From positions 216,345 through 280,344 of the forward strand of contig MNCI01007629.1 of the NCBI GenBank assembly GCA_015680685.1: 64,000 bases of DNA. The letters are read 5' to 3'. The notes below the pieces were generated by a model. It did not search any database and was not told where the DNA came from. It was given only the letters and a program-made list of their open reading frames with translations. Made by a program: the position numbers and the translations under genes. This document shows, one piece after another, positions 34,900-46,439 of this stretch (its first letter is position 1; the number at the start of each line of letters is the position of its first letter). This stretch comes from Gnetum montanum. Lineage: Eukaryota > Streptophyta > Gnetopsida > Gnetales > Gnetaceae.

Positions 34900-37260
34900 A
34901 TATCCCCTTATGTACTCACTGCCCTAGTATCACTTTTCTATTATGGTTATGGTGGTAGTTCTTTTTGCATTAATGGTGATGGTCCTAGAGGTAGAGGATT
35001 AGGAGCTTGATGAGAGTGACCAATAGCTAGTTGAGATGTGTAGGATTATGATTTTGTGCATGGGGTTGTAGGTTTGTGGTACTTAACTAGATAATAGTAA
35101 GAAGAAGTATGGACAAGAGTACTACTTGGAGATATAGGATGGCAAACATAATATCCATAAGGATTTTGTTGTTGGCATGGATATTGTTGCCTTAACAGTG
35201 GCATCCATGGTGTAGGGTGGCACCTCAATAGCACCCAATAGGACCTATTTCCCAAATTTCAAGAAAATCTAGCTTAGAAAATAAGAACAACATAATGAAA
35301 GGGAGAAAATCTTCCTTATATTAAGAAAACTTTTAAAATACATAGAAAATACATTAAAGATGAGAATCCAATATTAACTCACAACTCTTTAAAGGATCTT
35401 AGAGGTCATACCTATCCCCTCTCAATGCTCAATTTCTCATCATGAATCCAAAGCTTAAGACAACAAACTTATAAGAGATACTCTCAATCTCTCTAGTTCT
35501 CTCCCTCACCTCTCATTCAATTTCCTTACATAAGCTCTCTTCTTGCACAAGCTCTTCCTTCCTTAAGAGTTCTCTCTCGTGATGTGTCTATGTACCAAAA
35601 ATGGTGAATTACATAAATATTTATGGATAATTAGAAGACAAGAAATCTAGAAACCTTTCCTCAACTCAACTTAAGGTTCTTTAAATGCTTCTCAAGTCTT
35701 CTCACCTTTTCCCTAGCTATTTTCATCCTTTTTCAACTATTTCTTGAATTGAGATTAGTGTTTTTAGAAGCTTCCCTAACTATTCAAGTCATCTTTAACC
35801 TTCATAAGATGTCTTTGTGTCCATCCTACTCTCGGGAAATACATTTACTATTTTTGCAAGATGTCCCCTTTGGGGTCAAGATGTCTTCTTCTAGGTTAAG
35901 ACATCTTGTCCAAGATGTTTTGCATGAGACATCTTGCCTGAGATGTCTCTTCTAAGAAGTCTCACATTTGGTTAAGATGTTTCCTCTAAATTTAAGACAT
36001 CTCTTGTCACCTCTAAGTCTTAGCCAAGATGTCTCCTGGCCTTCCAAGATGTCTTCTTCAAGCTCAAAACTTGTAAAACATATATGTAGGATAGAATAAG
36101 GGGATTCAAAGAGGTGTCCCTAGACCAATCCACCATGACTATGGTTATTGTTATTGTTGCTAATATTACTCTTGTGGTTTATGATAAATTACACTAGGAT
36201 AATATGGTTATTGATAGGATTTTTTATAATTATCTTGTGGATAAGGTAATCTTATGAGCATTTACATTTTTTAAAAAAATTAGATTGAGTACATATGCCT
36301 CATACTCTTATAATGGGTTGTAATAGGATAACATTCCTTGGGATGTTTGTATTGATGCATACTACACTCATTTTTATCTTCTAAACTTGAGTTTGTAACC
36401 TTTTCCACTATGTTAACTTTTTTCTTCTACTTGTAATTTTCTTATTCATTATTCCTTTTCTTTTTCTTTTTCTTGTTACTAATGAATGTTTATTTAGTTT
36501 TCTTCTCCACTATCTTAATTGATCTTGCAAAGTTTTTAGTCATAAAATCTTACATTTTCTCTACCTTTACTGCAATAGCATTTACTAATTTCTAGATGTG
36601 TAAATTTTTTTTCTAAATTACCTATTCCATGGTTTCCTCTTCTTAGGTCTTACAAATTCTCACATCTTTTTCTGGAGAGTAGGATCTCTATTGTACTATT
36701 TAGCTAACTTTCTTTTACATATCTCTGCCTCTTCTTTTACTACTTGGTCCAATAAACATTAGATTTAATTAGCTATCATCTAGAACAATCTTTCTTGAGC
36801 ATACATGCTAAGGATATATTTTGTTTTATTTTTCAACCCATTAATAATATGTCATAGTTGTTCCCTTTTAGTAAATCCATGATTTGGGCATCTATGTAAT
36901 AATGAATATATCTATACATTGCTACATTAAGGGATTTATGCATCCATTATTTTCATCCTTGGGTTTGTTTTTTAAATTTTATACTCTTAAATAGTTTTGA
37001 TACTTATCATTAAAGAGTTCTAGCATAGTACTTCATATTTTAATAGATTCTAATTCTAAGGATCTATACCAGCTTTCTACTTTGTTTATGAGTGTTATGG
37101 AAAACAACTTTAATTTCTGGTAATAATCTCTTTTGGATTTGTTAATGGCCTTAGACCTTGAATTCCTTCTAATTCTAGAGTCTACCTCATCTCTTATAGG
37201 AGCTTCTGTAAGGGTTGAATGTAATTTTAACTTCACTAAATATTCATTTCATATTACAAG
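34900..37260 (-). pseudogene. gag of element E, split by an insert
   Basis: The core lies at 37.24-36.85 kb (YYQKLKLFSITLINKVESWY, SLELESIKI, MLELFNDKYQNYLRV). The Gln/Pro/Tyr-rich tail appears at 35.05-35.22 kb (QQYPCQQQNPYGYYV, HPISPSSTLVH) and also at 36.13-36.25 kb, on both sides of an insert at about 35218-36132. The match to element P gag is clear in both parts. Stops are frequent. Confidence 0.7.
35218..36132. mobile_element. Unclassified insert (possible solo LTR) in gag of element E
   Basis: This piece interrupts gag. It starts TGGCACCTCAATAG and ends near GAGGTGTCCCTAGACCAATCCA, so its ends carry related inverted words (GGCACCTC and GAGGTGTCC) and TG...CA. It encodes nothing recognisable. 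Its right third (35807-36055) is packed with about eleven copies of AAGATGTC/GACATCTT. The same words occur in the copia LTRs at 28.0-28.2 and 32.2-32.4 kb, which suggests a related LTR. No target duplicate was found. Confidence 0.4.
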
Positions 37261-37874
37261 TGATTGAGAGCTAGATCTATGAAAATGATGAGACTGTTTA
37301 GTCTTATATGATATATATTCCTTCTCTATAAGAATAATTATATGTGATGCATTTTTTCCTTATTTTTTTTATATCTTGTCACTATGATAGCATCTCTTCT
37401 TGCTTGAGTCTCTATTAGCTAATATGACTTGTCATGTTTTTAGTAACTTGATACTCTTCTTGTGCATGGCTAAGACTTCATCTGAGTAGAGTTACTTGAA
37501 GCATTAATGGTGTTGAATGATTGGATGATAAGACAATGTTATCTTGTAAGAATTTTCATCTAAACTATTCTTTCTAGTGGAAAATGAATGTAAAATTAGA
37601 ATAATAAGGAGCAGCATAAGCATATGATATTCTAGTTTTCATGAGTTCACTCTAATTTTCTTCATTATAATTTCAGCCATTATTTTTATTAAGGTTAATA
37701 GGTGGAGATTTCACTTTATATGTAGAAGCCATTTTAGAGTCCATTAACACTCAATTGCGTGTTTTTAGAAACTATTCTAAGTATAAAAGATAAGTTTGAC
37801 AATACTTGATACAACAAGCTATGTTAAAATTAACTAACTAGCAATCATTAACACATCCATGGAAATGATGGAAA

Positions 37875-38738
37875 TGATGAGTGGTGAAGAATTCCAACAC
37901 TTAATCATATAAGTCACAAGTATTCAAGCACAACTAGATTGTAATCCATGAATAGACAATGTAAGTGTACTAGTGAGTTGATAATAAGTTCATAATCATT
38001 GCCTTTTTACTTGGAATTAGTGAAGTACAAAATGTATGATTTAACTCTTAGTGATGCATATAATTAGTTGATGTTGTTTTAGCTCTAAGTATGCTAATAG
38101 TAAACATAGTGAAAATGAATATGAATTATATCAACTAAAAATAATGGAATTATAAAACTATTCTAGCCTATTGGCAATAAGTATCTGGTCTTGGCTATCC
38201 ATACATGTGCTAGGTTGATGTAATTATTATTGGAATTACAAAGTAACTTCAACACTAACCAAATCAAATAAAGTCACTACTGGATTATTAAACAACTAGA
38301 CTTTACACTTAAAACCTATCATACTTATTTCACTTATATTAACAAACATAATAATAGTAAATGACTTAGGAAATTTAAATGATAAAGTAAAAGTAAATGA
38401 CATTAAAATGTAATTATATTTTCTATACAATCTTGCAATGATTAAGAAAAATGTTGATATTTATTTCCATTTATGAATTGTGTTTAGAAAAAATCCACTT
38501 GAATAAAGATACCATACAAATTTAATTCACCACACTGTAGGCATTCATAACTAACTCTAAGTTCACAAAAAAAAAACTATAAGAATTTCACTAAGGGTTA
38601 GTAAAAACATATCCTTTCATACAATGGTGGGCTCATATTTATACGCATGACCATAGCCCATTACATCATATCTACAACATCATATATTAAGCTACGATAT
38701 CACATTTATCATAGTCAACAATATTAAGGATTTTATCA
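37875..38738 (-). repeat. Right (5') LTR of element E
   Basis: It runs from TGATGAGTGGTGAAG to GGATTTTATCA on the plus strand and aligns with 7752-8553 apart from about 90 extra bases near 38140-38240. The TATA box for minus transcription is at 38636-38643. The minus-strand bases next to its left end (TTTCCATCATTTCCATGGATG) may be a decayed primer site of the type seen in element P. Confidence 0.6.
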
Positions 38739-38822
38739 AATGCTAAATCTACCAACACTCTGAGTCATTTACGGTATCTTAGTAGTTATTCACATTTAAT
38801 GCTAAGGTAAATATAAAAATGA

Positions 38823-40642
38823 ACTTGTTGGCGACCGTTTGGGACGCGACCGCCAACGAGTGTCCTCGAACAGGATTTAGGTGCCTGTTGGTTTCTGGCA
38901 ACACCAAGGCCCAGATACCTCCAAATAAACTCAGTAGTTAATGTGAGTATGTGTGTGTGCTGGTGCGACGTGTGGTTGTGTAAAATGTGACAATTTTGTT
39001 GTGTGTGAACTACAAATGACTTACTTTAAAGAGATTCAGCCAACTTTGCCAAGTACTGTGAGTTCTTGAAAATTTCCTATTTTGTTCAACTGCCTAGTCT
39101 ACGCGGTCCTTATAATACCTACTTGTAACAAATAAAATTTTGCAAAAACATTTGAGCACAACTCCGCAATCTACTCCTAATTTTCCCCAGAGAAAGAGAT
39201 AGTTCCACAAGAAAACTAGAAATAGAGCAAGATTCGATGGAAATAAGCAGAAAAGAAAAGAAAGCAGATTTGTGTAGACCTCAAATATTTAAACAAGGTA
39301 AAATGACACGAGTAAACACTTCGCAATAAAGCTATCCCAAATTCAATATCTACGAATTGTTCAAACTTCCAAGGCTCAAACAAGCAATATCTTCAAGACA
39401 ATCCTATTATGCTACCAAAAATTGCTGCGTAAACTACCACGTACGAGACTCCATTTTGACTAGATAATAGATGTCAACGATTGCATTCAAACAGAACCTT
39501 TAAAAGACTTGACAATTTCTGATTGAAATACCACGAGAATTCACTTTAAAGATAAAAAGAAGCTATTCTGGTCCCATCAAAATACCAAAGATTCTCTGAA
39601 CCCTCTCGACTACTGAATTGTTCAATGGCGTGACTACAAACAGAGGCTCTCTTACAAAAAACCCAATAGCAGTTCCCACACGTTGCACAATAACGAAATT
39701 TACTACTAAAATGCTCTTAAGGCTTTTAAACACAAGCGCTTCTATGGCAAAATTTTAATAGAAATTTCTATCGGGCAACAAGAACAATAAGAGCAATCTA
39801 AAAATCCCAAAATTACTTGCCAAGGATGATACTATCTAAACCACTAGCTAAACAATTTAAACAAAACAAAAAATGAAATGCATAACTCACAGGACCATGA
39901 CAAAGAGGCTGAAATCTTTATTCTAGCAAGCCATCTTGCAAACAATCTTCTTTACAAATCTTCCAAGTATGATGTGTGAGACCCAATGTGATGTGAAAAG
40001 TCCTTCATCCCCTCCTTCTCCTCCCCTAAAGCCTTTTTATAGGGTTCAAAGGTAGGTAGGGAAGTTACATATTTAAAAATATCTCACCTAACTTCTCTCC
40101 CAAGTAACTTGGCCAACCAATTAGGAGATTACTTGCCCAACAAGTTAGGAGGTTACTTGCCCAACAAGTTAGGTAAGTTACAACAATTTTGGGTGGTTGC
40201 AACCACAAAAGAGATAAAAATGCTATGGTTGACAAGTGTCCCATGTAGTTGCCAAGTGTCTTCATATAGTTGCCAAGTTTCTTCATGGAGATAAACAAGT
40301 TTTAGGTGACAAGTGTCCCATGCAAGTGATAAGTGGCCATTGTGGAGATAAAAAATTAAAATTAGTTACAAATATCATAGTTGTAACTATCATAGGAAGT
40401 TATAACTTCCATATGAATAAAAGGGATAATAACCAAATGTCTCCTTTTATAAGATGTTACACAAATATCCCATAATTGTCTTTTCCTTTTTAAATCATAA
40501 AATATTTTCTTTAAATCATAGTAATAGAGATAGTAACCAACCATGTAATTGTTGCATACATGGATGGGTTAATATAAAAATATATATGTAAGTGTGAATA
40601 ACCGAATGCATAAATGGAGTGGCACTCTCACATTTTCAACAC
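38823..40642. repeat. LTR-like segment at the start of a young insertion
   Basis: It begins abruptly with TGTTGGCGACCGTTTGGGAC and ends in TTTTCAACA, giving TGTTG/CAACA ends. The first 31 bases form a hairpin (GTTGGCG ... CGCCAAC). Its left border is exact: the same flank continues without it at 42259. At 40120-40340 it holds short direct repeats (TTAGGAGGTTACTTGCCCAA twice; GACAAGTGTCCCATG twice, with variants). No primer site or coding region was found next to it, so solo LTR, TRIM or another repeat class all remain possible. Confidence 0.35.
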
Positions 40643-40983
40643 CAAGTGAGTGTCACGTTATGTAGATAGTATATAATTTAGTTATAGTTTAATCATGTAG
40701 ATAGTATTGATATAGAAAAATCATGCGAAGGCTAATGTAGAAGAGGCAAGCCCATCGATGGGTTATGCGGAGGCTATGCAGTGGTCTGGTTTTGGAGGAT
40801 AGAAACACACAAATCAGAAATCTCTGCAACAATGGAAGGCTGCAGGATGCCATTATATTGTAGAGCGCACAACACATCGAAAATTCCACTTATTTACGCC
40901 TGCTGAAATGCTGCACAAGAAACAGAGCCCTGGTCTATCCAGCAATTCTCCCAGACAAATCTCTGTGAAACAAGCTCATCCAT

Positions 40984-41130
40984 ATGTATGCCAAATACAG
41001 AAGCCTAGGCGACGCACTCCAAGGTTTTTTTTATGAAATTCCTGAACTCGGTGTTGAATCCTGCACTGCCCTAATTTCCTGTTACGTTTCCAATAACTAC
41101 GTGAGTGAGGGTTTTTTTGTTCTTATTTTT
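40984..41130 (+). pseudogene. PPR gene fragment
   Basis: About 48 codons read MYAKYRSLGDALQGFFYEIP, then ELGVESCTALISCYVSNNYV and SEGFFVLIF. This is the pentatricopeptide repeat pattern MYAKCGSLEDA..VFDEMPE..V.SWTALISGYV.NGY.SEAL.LF, with changes such as Cys to Tyr in MYAKC and Trp to Cys in SWTAL. It is one and a half repeats cut from a plant PPR gene (organellar RNA-binding proteins). It lies in the insertion together with another gene fragment, so capture by a mobile element is likely. Confidence 0.65.
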
Positions 41131-41388
41131 ACGCAGATTAGGGACTGGTCCACAGCAGAGAAGCGACGACGGCCGAACAGGTGTGACGTCGGCGCAAGAG
41201 GAGGATCACCGTTGGTTAAGAATGATCCATGCTATGGGTTTATCTGAAAAAAAAAAATCGACACCCAACAGATTTCTTGTCAAAACCCTCACAGCACCGT
41301 AGGCTGGATTTCCAGGCCGATTCTTCGATTTCTTGCGCGATTCTGCATCATTTTCGGCTGTTACGGTTTGAGTGGGCGGAGACAAAAT

Positions 41389-41500
41389 GGAGGAGACAGT
41401 AGAGACGATGGAGGGAGTCATGAGAGTGGCCGAGGTAAGACGGGAGCTACGCACGGACAAACAGAGAAAGAATGAAATCATGGATCCGTGGCGCGATCCA
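41389..41500 (+). other. Possible captured first exon
   Basis: Within a GC-richer stretch an ATG opens MEETVETMEGVMRVAE and is followed by the donor-like GAG|GTAAGACG at about 41433. The preceding 100 bases look like a plant 5' leader. No family could be assigned, and the exon reading is a suggestion only. Confidence 0.25.
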
Positions 41501-41624
41501 TAGAAGCCCCCATGGGAGGGATGCTTGTACAGCTTCAGTGGGAGTAGCTTCCATTTTTGAACAGCGCTGGCCAGTAGCGTCAGCCATGAGCCCTGCCTTG
41601 CCTCCCTTAACAGCTCCGGCATGG

Positions 41625-41971
41625 CGTGTCTACTCCATATATGTCCTAAGAGCCTATGAACGTGAAGCTAACAAAGAAATAACATGAAGTTGAGAACCTT
41701 TTTCACAGTATATTACATGACATATGAGCCCATGATTCCTTAGATCCCTCTGTAGCTTCTCAATTGTTGGAACCACAAATGGGTTATTGACATAAAATGC
41801 CAAGCAATGTTCATTGCAATGGTCTTTATCTTCAACTAAAATAGACTCTTGGTATCCTTTAGAAATTGAATTTACCCATTTAAGTATGGTTTTACGAAGA
41901 TCTCCAGCAACCCACCGATATTCAGTATGAGATGTATAATCTTGGTCAATGGCGTAAGAGTAATCTCCACT
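41625..41971 (-). pseudogene. Sucrose-phosphate synthase C-terminal fragment
   Basis: About 110 codons on the minus strand read DQDYTSHTEYRWVAGDLRKT, then HCLAFYVNNPFVVPTIEKLQ and DLRNHGLICHVIYCEKGSQL, and end LLASRS(stop)ALR. This follows the C-terminal phosphatase-like region of plant sucrose-phosphate synthase (DPDYSSHI.YRW...L.KT, HC.SY.I.DP....+.++L+.+LR..GLRCH..YC......V+PLLASRSQALRYL). The stop is TAG where Gln is usual. The N at 41972 cuts the upstream side. The enzyme makes sucrose-6-phosphate in the cytosol; this piece, a small part of a protein of about 1,050 residues, cannot. The assignment rests on recognised motifs. Confidence 0.75.
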
Positions 41972-41972
41972 N

Positions 41973-42259
41973 ATAGGCATTCATAACTAACTCTAAGTTC
42001 ATAAAAACAAACTATAAGAATTTCACTAAGGGTTAGTAAAAACATATCCTTTCATACAATGGTGGGCTCATATTTATACGCATGACCATATCCCATTACA
42101 TCATATCTACAACATCATATATTAAGCTACGATATCACATCTATCATAGTCAACAATATTAAGGATTTTATCAAATGCTAAATCTACCAACACTGTGAGT
42201 CATTTACGGTATCTTAGTAGTTATTCACATTTAATGCTAAGGTAAATATAAAAATGAAC
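41973..42259 (-). repeat. Second copy of the element E LTR end and its flank
   Basis: This repeats 38537-38822 with only about five differences, including the TATA box (42071-42078) and 84 bases of flank beyond the LTR. At 42259 the flank continues into ATAGAATTTTATTC, whereas the first copy runs into the insertion at 38823. It begins directly after the N at 41972. Confidence 0.85.
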
Positions 42260-43070
42260 TATAGAATTTTATTCACACATTTGTTTAAATTATAAAAATT
42301 GTAGAGCTTTCCTCATCACAAAAGAACTTTTTTTTTACAAGCTTATTGTAATTCATATTTCTTCTACATCCAATTTCTAACTAGTTAGTACCTTGATTGT
42401 GTTCCATGATCAGAATTCTTTGGTTTTCCATGAAATAACTATTACAAATTTTTTAACGATTTTCAGTGTTATTTTAGATAAAAATATATTGTTTTTTATT
42501 CTTGAATTTAGTTTATATTTGAAGTAGATTGATCCGCAAGAGCTAAAATAAGCTACACATATTAATTCGTGATCATTTCAATCATTTTCAAGAAAGTCCT
42601 AATTTTTTATAGGTTTCATAACAACTATTTGATATTATAGCTTTTAGTGATAGAGGGTGTGAATAGACACAAGGATCATCCAAAAGAAAGCATGATGCAA
42701 GAACATCTACTCTAGAAAATTTTGAACAAGAATTCTCTAAAACATTATCACCATAACTATCACTAGAACCATTTTCAAAATTTTGTGGTGCAAGTACTCA
42801 TAATGAAGAATCCTCCTCCTTAGCCAAAGATTCGACTAAGAATCCTCCTCCTTGGCCTAAAACTAGCAACCCATGATCGACTAAGGCCTAAACCTAGCAA
42901 GACCATGGCCTGTTAAAACCTAAAATTGACAACACATGGCCTACCAAGGCCTAAAACTGGTGAGACCATGGCTTGCTTGGACTTAAAACTAGAAAATAAA
43001 GGGTCTTGAAAAACCTTGAAAGTTCCAAAAAATTTCACAACATGCCGAAAACCTGTTCAAAATTGCTCAT
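42260..43070. other. AT-rich spacer, no feature recognised
   Basis: Probably the original flank of element E. Imperfect direct repeats such as AATCCTCCTCCTT and CTAAAACTAGCAA occur at 42.8-42.95 kb. Confidence 0.4.
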
Positions 43071-43079
43071 ATGCTAGGA

Positions 43080-44225
43080 TTGAAAATCCCACATGTTGGG
43101 ATTTAAAACCCCATACGCTAGAAATTTAGCCAAAAGTGCCCACACACTGGAGATGCAAGTCCCACATGTTGTGATAGAATGTGTAGTAGTGTGTGAAGCC
43201 TCAACAACTATCTAACTTGATCTACATACATCATACTTTACCCAGGATGACCAAACAACCTCTAGAACTCTTCCCATAACCTAAATGCCTCCTTAGAAGC
43301 CTAGTTAAGTGAAAAATAGAGCCAAAATCACCTTAAACCAAGATAGTTAGGTTCCACATGCTCACACACTAAATGGCATGGCTATGCCTTACACACTAGG
43401 GTACTTATCCCACACACTGTATAGTGTGTGGGATCAATATATGCACTTCAAATTAGTTAAATCTAAGTCAATTTTACCCATTAGCTTCTTAATGAGTCTC
43501 AAGAGACTTAAACTAGAAAGTAGAGTAAGAAGGTAACATTAGAAAGCTGTTGTAGATTAATTCTTAGTTCCACACATTAGGAGAACATATCCCACATGCT
43601 ATGCAACATGTGGAACAACATGTGGGAGTTTCCAAAACCTCAACATCCTTCAAAACATATCTAAAATGATCAAAAAAGCTAAAATCTTCCCATGCACCTC
43701 TAGCGCTACCTTGGAAGCTTAGAAAGAATAAAAATCTAGTTGAAAACCTCTCAAAATTTTTAATTTTCATCCTAGATGCTTAGAACCTTGTACCACACAA
43801 CATGTGGGATAGTGTGTGGGATTTTCTTACAAGATCTACCATGCCCAAAATTGTCCATAAGTTGTCTAGTAGGTCCCACAACCCCTGGGATGATGAATCA
43901 CCAAAAACTTAATCCTTGCAAGCTAGGAAAACTAGGTTTTGATCCCATATGATGGGATACCCTATCCCACCTACTGTATAGCATGTGAAATCAACATGTG
44001 AAGCTCTATTAGGTCAAAACCTAGCTCAAACTTGCCTATGCATAATCCAAATCAGTCAAACAAGCCTTACACCAACCCTACACAACTCAAATGTGGTCAA
44101 ACTAGGTCGAACAAGCTCTAAACTTTGTAAGAATTCTTCACATGTTGGGGATTTAGGTCCCACATGCTATGATGGTAATCCAGAATGCCCACACACTGTG
44201 AGAATAATCCCCACACTGTGAGGAT
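43080..44225. repeat. Cluster of CCCACAC...GTGTGGG hairpin words
   Basis: About ten variants of CCCACA(C/T)(A/G)CT and its complement are spread over 1.15 kb. The best hairpin is CCCACACACT-GTAT-AGTGTGTGGG at 43409-43432; another is CCACATG/CATGTGG at 43593-43613. Spacing is irregular (50-250 bases), so this is neither a satellite nor a microsatellite. No coding was recognised. Confidence 0.65.
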
Positions 44226-46184
44226 TTAATGTTTTAGATTTTTTAATTATTAGACCAACAAAAAGCCAGTTTTCAAGTAATTTACAATCATTTTACATAA
44301 GTTTTAACCTATTTTTATTATATTTTTACTTATTTTAACAACTTATAGTCTATTTTTTCTAAATTTTTTCTTATTTTGGCCATTTATTGCTTGTTTTCAC
44401 TAGATTTTACCTTATTTTGATCATAAAATCAACTAAAAAATAAATATTACTACTTTTGATCATATTTGACCACATTTAATATTGTTTGTCTTAATTTTTA
44501 TCATCATTTGGCATCCTCTAACATCATTTGATTTTATTTTGCAACATTTTGGCTCTCATCCTACCTTGTTCCACCCTACTTTTCCATTGTTGACTATGTT
44601 TTAGCATTATTTTGTCTTATTTTGCTTTATGATTACAATGTCTTGCATTACTTTAACATTGTTTAGTAGTTATACCATACAAATGCCACTTGATGTGCTT
44701 ATGTTCACATGCAAGGTTAAGCTATGGAGATGAGGAAGGAATGTAACTAGCCTTTGAGCCCAAGTATACCCTTATGATAATGTTATTTAACCAAGTTGTC
44801 CTTGAATGTCTAAACTGAGAGCCTATAAGCCTTTGACCATATAATTTTAATTTCTTAGAATAGCCAAACTATCCTTGACCATGAGACCCAAAACATCACA
44901 TAAGATCCCTTAGCCGAATTCTGCATTTCAAATCATAATGGTGAGAAGAAAACCCTAAAATCAAGTTCCTCACTAGAGCCTTGGTATGTTCAAGACATCA
45001 TTGAAGCCCTACAAGGCAATATTAAAGCCTTCATATGGCCTTAATTACATCTAATATTAATGTATTTACTTTTATTATTGTTGGCCTTTGTTTGTAGATT
45101 TAAATGAGAATATGATATTGATGGATTCCATAGTCTTTGCTAAGAAAGCTCGCATGATTCCATATATCTCTTTGGCATCTGAAAGAATTGTAGATTTTGT
45201 GAAAATTTATAAAGCACGAAATAGAGTGCTTATGTCCCACTAGTTGTAACATATAATGGCCAATATCTACTTATAACCATATGTAGCCTTTTCTAAACAC
45301 ATGTATTCTTTGACTTGTTTAGTTGTTCTCTTGGACTTGTGCTTGTAGGATGAGCCTAAAGTCATCACAAGGATGTGATTCATTGCAAAGATGAGCCACC
45401 ATGTGATCTCAATACATACAATTTGTTTAGCTTATTCAATCTTGTCAATAATGCTTACCTCACATCATCTCTGTTACCCCTCCTAAGCCATAATCCTGTA
45501 GGCAAATTACAACCTTCCTTACCTTATTAACATTGAAAACTAATGTTTGACATTGATGCACAATGGCCATGTGACATCTCCTTTAATGTGCTCTACCAAC
45601 CAAGTTCACTAAATGTAACATATCTCATTCAATGAGAAAACAAAAATTCATCCTTGGTAATGAAACCTAATGAATGTTTCACTCCCAAAAAAGGAAGAAA
45701 AGGCCAAGAAAGCAATAAATCCAATGCATCCTCAAGTTAAGCAAGTCAACTACTCTCTCTCTCAAAAAAAAAGAGAGATAGAGAACTAAGTGGCCAAAGA
45801 AACCTACTACCAAGCACTAGTTCCTCCAAACATCATCAAGTAATTTGCAGTTGAAGCAAGAAGCACAAGGACTTCTTCAAATCAGTAAGCATGTTATTGT
45901 TGTACCATAATGATGATGTCAATATTTGGAATTTTTTGTTAGCCCATGTGACCATGTGACCATTCAAATAGCCAAAGTAACCATCCTCTCATGGCCAAAT
46001 GTAGCCATTATCTTGTCATGAACTCTCAATATCCTATCATGACCTTTTTTCATCTTTGTAACTACTTCTTGGCATGATTCAACAACTAAATAATCAAGTA
46101 TGAAGAGGGAGCATTGGTGATGAACATGTTGTGGTGTTTCACACTCTTTATTGATGTCCCTTGGGTCAATTCTCAAAACATCAA
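44226..46184. other. AT-rich internal part of an older element (inferred)
   Basis: No domain was recognised. It lies directly before a polypurine tract and LTR in plus orientation, and the last 80 bases (46125-46198) match the 3' non-coding end of the young Tat element in reverse orientation. It is therefore probably the 3' untranslated part of an older relative. A short inverted CT/GA run lies at 45750-45783. Confidence 0.4.
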
Positions 46185-46439
46185 CAAAGAGGAGCCAATG
46201 ACACACCTTATTAAAAAATTCATATTGGAATGTAAAACCTCGTAGCCAAAATTCTTGTTGTAATTTGGTGAAAATATAAAGTGATGAGTGGCGAGGTACC
46301 CCTACACTCAACCATATGAAATGAGCATAGCACGCGCAATCCGGTCGAACTCCGTAGACTAAATGACTACACACCCCATGGAACACTTGGGGTTAATAAT
46401 TCGTTGTCTTCCTAGACTTACTTGTAGTTGTCACGGTGT
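46185..46439 (+). repeat. Polypurine tract and LTR start of an older related element
   Basis: ACAAAGAGGAGCCAA followed by TGACACACC (LTR from 46199) matches the young element's tract and LTR start CAAAGAGGGGCCAA|TGAAACACC. Upstream, TTGTGGTGTTTCACACTC matches the young element's TTGTGGTGTTTTGCACTT. The older LTR is interrupted at 46439/46440 by the young element and resumes at 63947. Confidence 0.7.

Larger units (their letters stand above)
7752..38738 (-). mobile_element. Element E: old Athila-like Ty3/gypsy element, nested
   Basis: A minus-strand element is inferred from matching ends. Two LTR-like copies (7752-8553 and 37875-38738) are roughly 80% alike. Between them, in minus order, are gag (37.3-34.9 kb), RT (34.6-33.6 kb), RNase H and integrase (to 32.43 kb), a spacer (13.7-11.6 kb) and an accessory coiled-coil frame (11.6-8.8 kb). 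A polypurine tract lies next to the left LTR. The gag, RT and accessory frame match those of the plus-strand element at 13745-27012, so both belong to one lineage. Three later insertions interrupt it. No clean target-site duplication was found, and part of integrase is missing at the copia border, so it could instead be two related elements. Confidence 0.6.

Noticed and set aside
41206-41622. 138-codon minus-strand frame in the captured segment
   Set aside because: It is antisense to the possible captured first exon and has no recognisable domain.
45100-45240. Short plus-strand frame reading AKKARMIPYISLASERIVDF
   Set aside because: Looks protein-like, but I could not connect it to any family and it is closed by stops within about 45 codons.
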